Assembly: GCA_037903475.1 (NCBI GenBank)
Contig: JBAJFG010000108.1
Location: 124,001 to 188,000 of the forward strand
Reading direction: 5' to 3'
Source: Ancylostoma caninum
Lineage: Eukaryota; Nematoda; Chromadorea; Rhabditida; Ancylostomatidae
DNA: 64,000 nt
Notes under the pieces: model-generated
What the model was told of the DNA's origin: nothing
Databases searched by the model: none
Seen by the model: the letters and a program-made list of their open reading frames with translations, nothing else
Part shown: positions 63,101-64,000 of the stretch, in pieces
How the letters are laid out: every line of letters begins with the position of its first letter
How positions within the stretch are numbered: position 1 is the stretch's first letter
Translations under genes and position numbers: made by a program

Positions 63101-63148
63101 AAAAATTCGCACCACCGGAATAGGAAGGGATGTTCAGAATAACAATGC
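48173..63148 (-). CDS. DGKD/DGKH: Type II diacylglycerol kinase (delta/eta class), C-terminal half
   Basis: Phosphorylates diacylglycerol to phosphatidate, shutting down DAG signalling. Minus-strand exons in order: 63042-63148, 62822-62956, 62666-62749, 62359-62595, 53942-54103, 50147-50324, 49912-50084, 48173-48313; all phases agree and the stop is at 48173-48175. The first exons give the accessory catalytic part ([51 protein letters not shown]), closely matching vertebrate DGK delta. A long helical linker and a basic stretch (KKWKRR) follow, then a SAM domain with the class-specific [13 protein letters not shown] and DMKDLG motifs, then KRLQSAIAEL. The SAM domain drives oligomerisation in the family. 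C1, PH and the first catalytic part lie beyond the window. The exon at 53942 is the least similar and is placed by phase and position. Confidence 0.9.
48314..49911. other. Last intron of the diacylglycerol kinase gene
   Basis: Holds a hairpin repeat at 48868-49002. The other open frames on either strand lack domains. Confidence 0.5.
48868..49002. repeat. Hairpin repeat, arms about 48 bp
   Basis: CTTTCTCAAAAATGCTTGCC...CCGCCCATCTGCTTAGCC is answered by GGCTTAGGAGCTGGGCGG...GGATTTTTGAGAAAG. The short loop (about 35 bp) contains GCTCGCACC and GCAGCGAG. Probably a small foldback MITE. Confidence 0.65.
50325..53941. other. Kinase intron with one MITE and little else
   Basis: Contains the MITE at 50661-50921, a small palindrome CTACCCTCTATTTAAGAGGG near 52126, and the first recognised exon of the opposite-strand membrane-protein gene (53752-53850). 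A plus-strand frame from ATG 53227 ([17 protein letters not shown]...) may be a 5' exon of that gene, but no donor with the right phase was found. Confidence 0.5.
50661..50921. mobile_element. MITE with inverted ends of about 47 bp
   Basis: Left end GTCAACGGCAATGAAGGTGG then CCCATCTGCGGCCTCGAGAA; the right end is its inverse with a few changes. The interior has CCCGGAATGCCATTTTTAAG and TCCTTGAAATCGGG. The 119-codon minus-strand frame over it arises from the repeat. Its superfamily is unclear. Confidence 0.75.
53752..56522 (+). CDS. Unknown membrane protein, interleaved with the kinase gene
   Basis: Exons 53752-53850, 55698-55787, 55889-55950, 56026-56095, 56163-56522 join in frame to about 226 residues; the start lies upstream and was not found. 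The first piece is basic ([22 protein letters not shown]), followed by [19 protein letters not shown] and [14 protein letters not shown]. The last exon carries one clear membrane segment, [16 protein letters not shown], then a Ser/Leu-rich tail with Asn-linked glycosylation sites (NGS, NIT) ending SADDD. The donor at 55787 is weak. The intron 53851-55697 contains a kinase exon on the other strand, so the two genes interlock. I do not recognise the family. Confidence 0.5.
58084..58190. repeat. Short palindromic MITE, copy C
   Basis: GCATGCACAATTGAGATTAC then CCAGAGTAAACGTGTTGAAAC on the left; CAACGCGTTAACCCTGAGTAATT on the right. Same family as copies at 7832 and 10990. Confidence 0.6.
58411..62137 (+). 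CDS. Small multi-pass membrane protein, 162 residues, nested in kinase intron
   Basis: Exons 58411-58493, 58561-58843, 61536-61601, 62081-62137, phases agree. It begins [20 protein letters not shown], a short cytosolic-type head, then hydrophobic segments at about residues 37-59 ([20 protein letters not shown]), 64-84 ([20 protein letters not shown]) and 95-130 ([20 protein letters not shown] continuing [16 protein letters not shown]), and a basic tail ([11 protein letters not shown]). The layout resembles four-pass nematode membrane proteins of the MARVEL/DUF type, but I cannot assign a family. The first two exons are well supported; the last two rest on phase and splice motifs. An alternative last exon (61356-61400, [14 protein letters not shown]) would also be in phase. 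Confidence 0.6.
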
Positions 63149-64000
63149 CTGCAAAAACCTAGCTGAATGTTTCACACAAGGACAGCAAAAAAGGATGCAG
63201 ACAGGAGTTCCTCGCAGATTGAAAAAAAGACAAGTAAAAATTATGAAAAATTTGCTCAAGGTAGCCCTAGTCGTTACCAGTAAAAGAAGTAGACCTTAAA
63301 AAAACACCAATAAATCGCCTGGTTTGTATTATACTAAACCTTCACTTTCTTCTGATTTCAACACTAATTAATAGCAGCAGTGATAGGAAAAAAGAGGAAG
63401 AAAATTTCAAAAAAAAATAGTACATAGTTCCACTTAGTTCTATAGCCCTCTTCCCATGAACTTTATCAGCTCACCAAGAAAAGAAAAAAAACCAAATTCT
63501 AGAAAAAATGTTGATGAAAACGATGGAGGACGAATCACTATTACCAACGTTTATTAGGTCCGTGCAAAAGAAATGCCGCGCTTTTTTTTTCAAAACCATG
63601 TAGTTTTCTAATGACATAGTATGACACCTAGATACGGCTACACGCTTACAGAGCAAAGCAATCTTTCTCGTGTTGTACGTATAAGAGCTGTCGGCTGGTG
63701 TTATAAGTGATGAAACAATTGAAAATTTCCAAAAACCTTGACTTCGATTTTTTGAAATTTTTCGAGGATGTTTCTGCATCACTGCCAGCAATCGAGTCCG
63801 AAACACCTTCTTTGTATCGGGGCAGGATGTCAGTACTTAATCCACATGTGAGCTCTTGTGCAACACCTTCGCTGTTGGAGAAATGTGGACAAATACTTTT
63901 TGGAGCATTCTCCTTGTTATTTCTAGAATCCTAGATGGATGATCCTGTCCAAGCCGCTTTTCGGAGACCGCACATTCATCGATGCCCATCGATGTCATTT
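63149..64000. other. Kinase intron upstream of the GIVIL exon
   Basis: No further kinase exon could be recognised before the window ends. The right part is covered by a mariner-like end. Confidence 0.5.
63556..64000 (+). mobile_element. Possible mariner-type element, left end only
   Basis: TTAGGTCCGTGCAAAAGAAATG followed by CCGCGCTTTTTTTTT resembles the mariner ends at 12461 and 22566 (TTAGGTTGGTGCA...GC...TTTTTTT) and is preceded by TA. The second end would lie outside the window. A plus-strand frame from 63707 shows no clear transposase motif. Confidence 0.4.

Noticed and set aside
1..64000. CRISPR arrays, rRNA, tRNA, spliced-leader RNA
   Set aside because: No regularly spaced repeats, no conserved rRNA or tRNA features and no spliced-leader sequence were seen on scanning by eye.

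Overview
This is a eukaryotic window from a nematode, most probably a strongylid (hookworm-type, clade V). The evidence is many small phased exons, short introns with TTTCAG-type acceptors mixed with multi-kilobase introns, moderate AT richness, and a dense load of MITEs, mariner, hAT, Tc1-type and Penelope-like elements. The genus cannot be fixed from sequence alone. No rRNA, tRNA, CRISPR array or bacterial-style operon was seen.

Layout. (1) 942-32453, plus strand: the 3' two thirds of an unconventional myosin of class XVIII, 29 exons that stay in one reading frame from the P-loop to an acidic C-terminus. The N-terminal exons lie upstream of the window. Its introns carry most of the transposons: a decayed Penelope-like element (about 2790-3880), two mariner deletion derivatives (12461-13362, 22566-22989), a Penelope-like element with a 756-bp inverted duplicate of its 3' end (23163-24932), and Tc-type MITEs. 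(2) 32454-36607: intergenic. It holds a minus-strand open exon of unknown family split by a 1095-bp hAT-type element with an 8-bp target duplication. (3) 36608-40662, plus: a 326-residue acidic Pro/Glu-rich protein with three DPTST-type repeats, family unknown. (4) 41769-47390, plus: a gene for an NHL-type beta-propeller protein, first exon not found. Its last intron holds inverted repeats, a direct duplication and a GC-rich island. (5) 48173-63148, minus: the C-terminal half of a type II diacylglycerol kinase (delta/eta class) with the second catalytic/accessory part, linker and C-terminal SAM domain; its 5' exons lie beyond the window. (6) Two plus-strand genes interleave with the kinase exons in its large introns: an unknown single-pass membrane protein (53752-56522) and a small multi-pass membrane protein (58411-62137).

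The myosin and the kinase are identified from extended similarity to their animal families. They have no obvious joint pathway; the kinase would lower diacylglycerol signalling, and the myosin would organise actomyosin and Golgi or contractile structures.

The strongest unusual signals are a hammerhead-ribozyme-like fold present twice, once in each identical arm of the Penelope palindrome; the hAT insertion that interrupts an otherwise open exon; degenerate nucleotide-binding switches in the myosin; and the interleaved opposite-strand genes inside the kinase. Exon boundaries were placed by hand from splice motifs and phase and have not been checked against transcripts.
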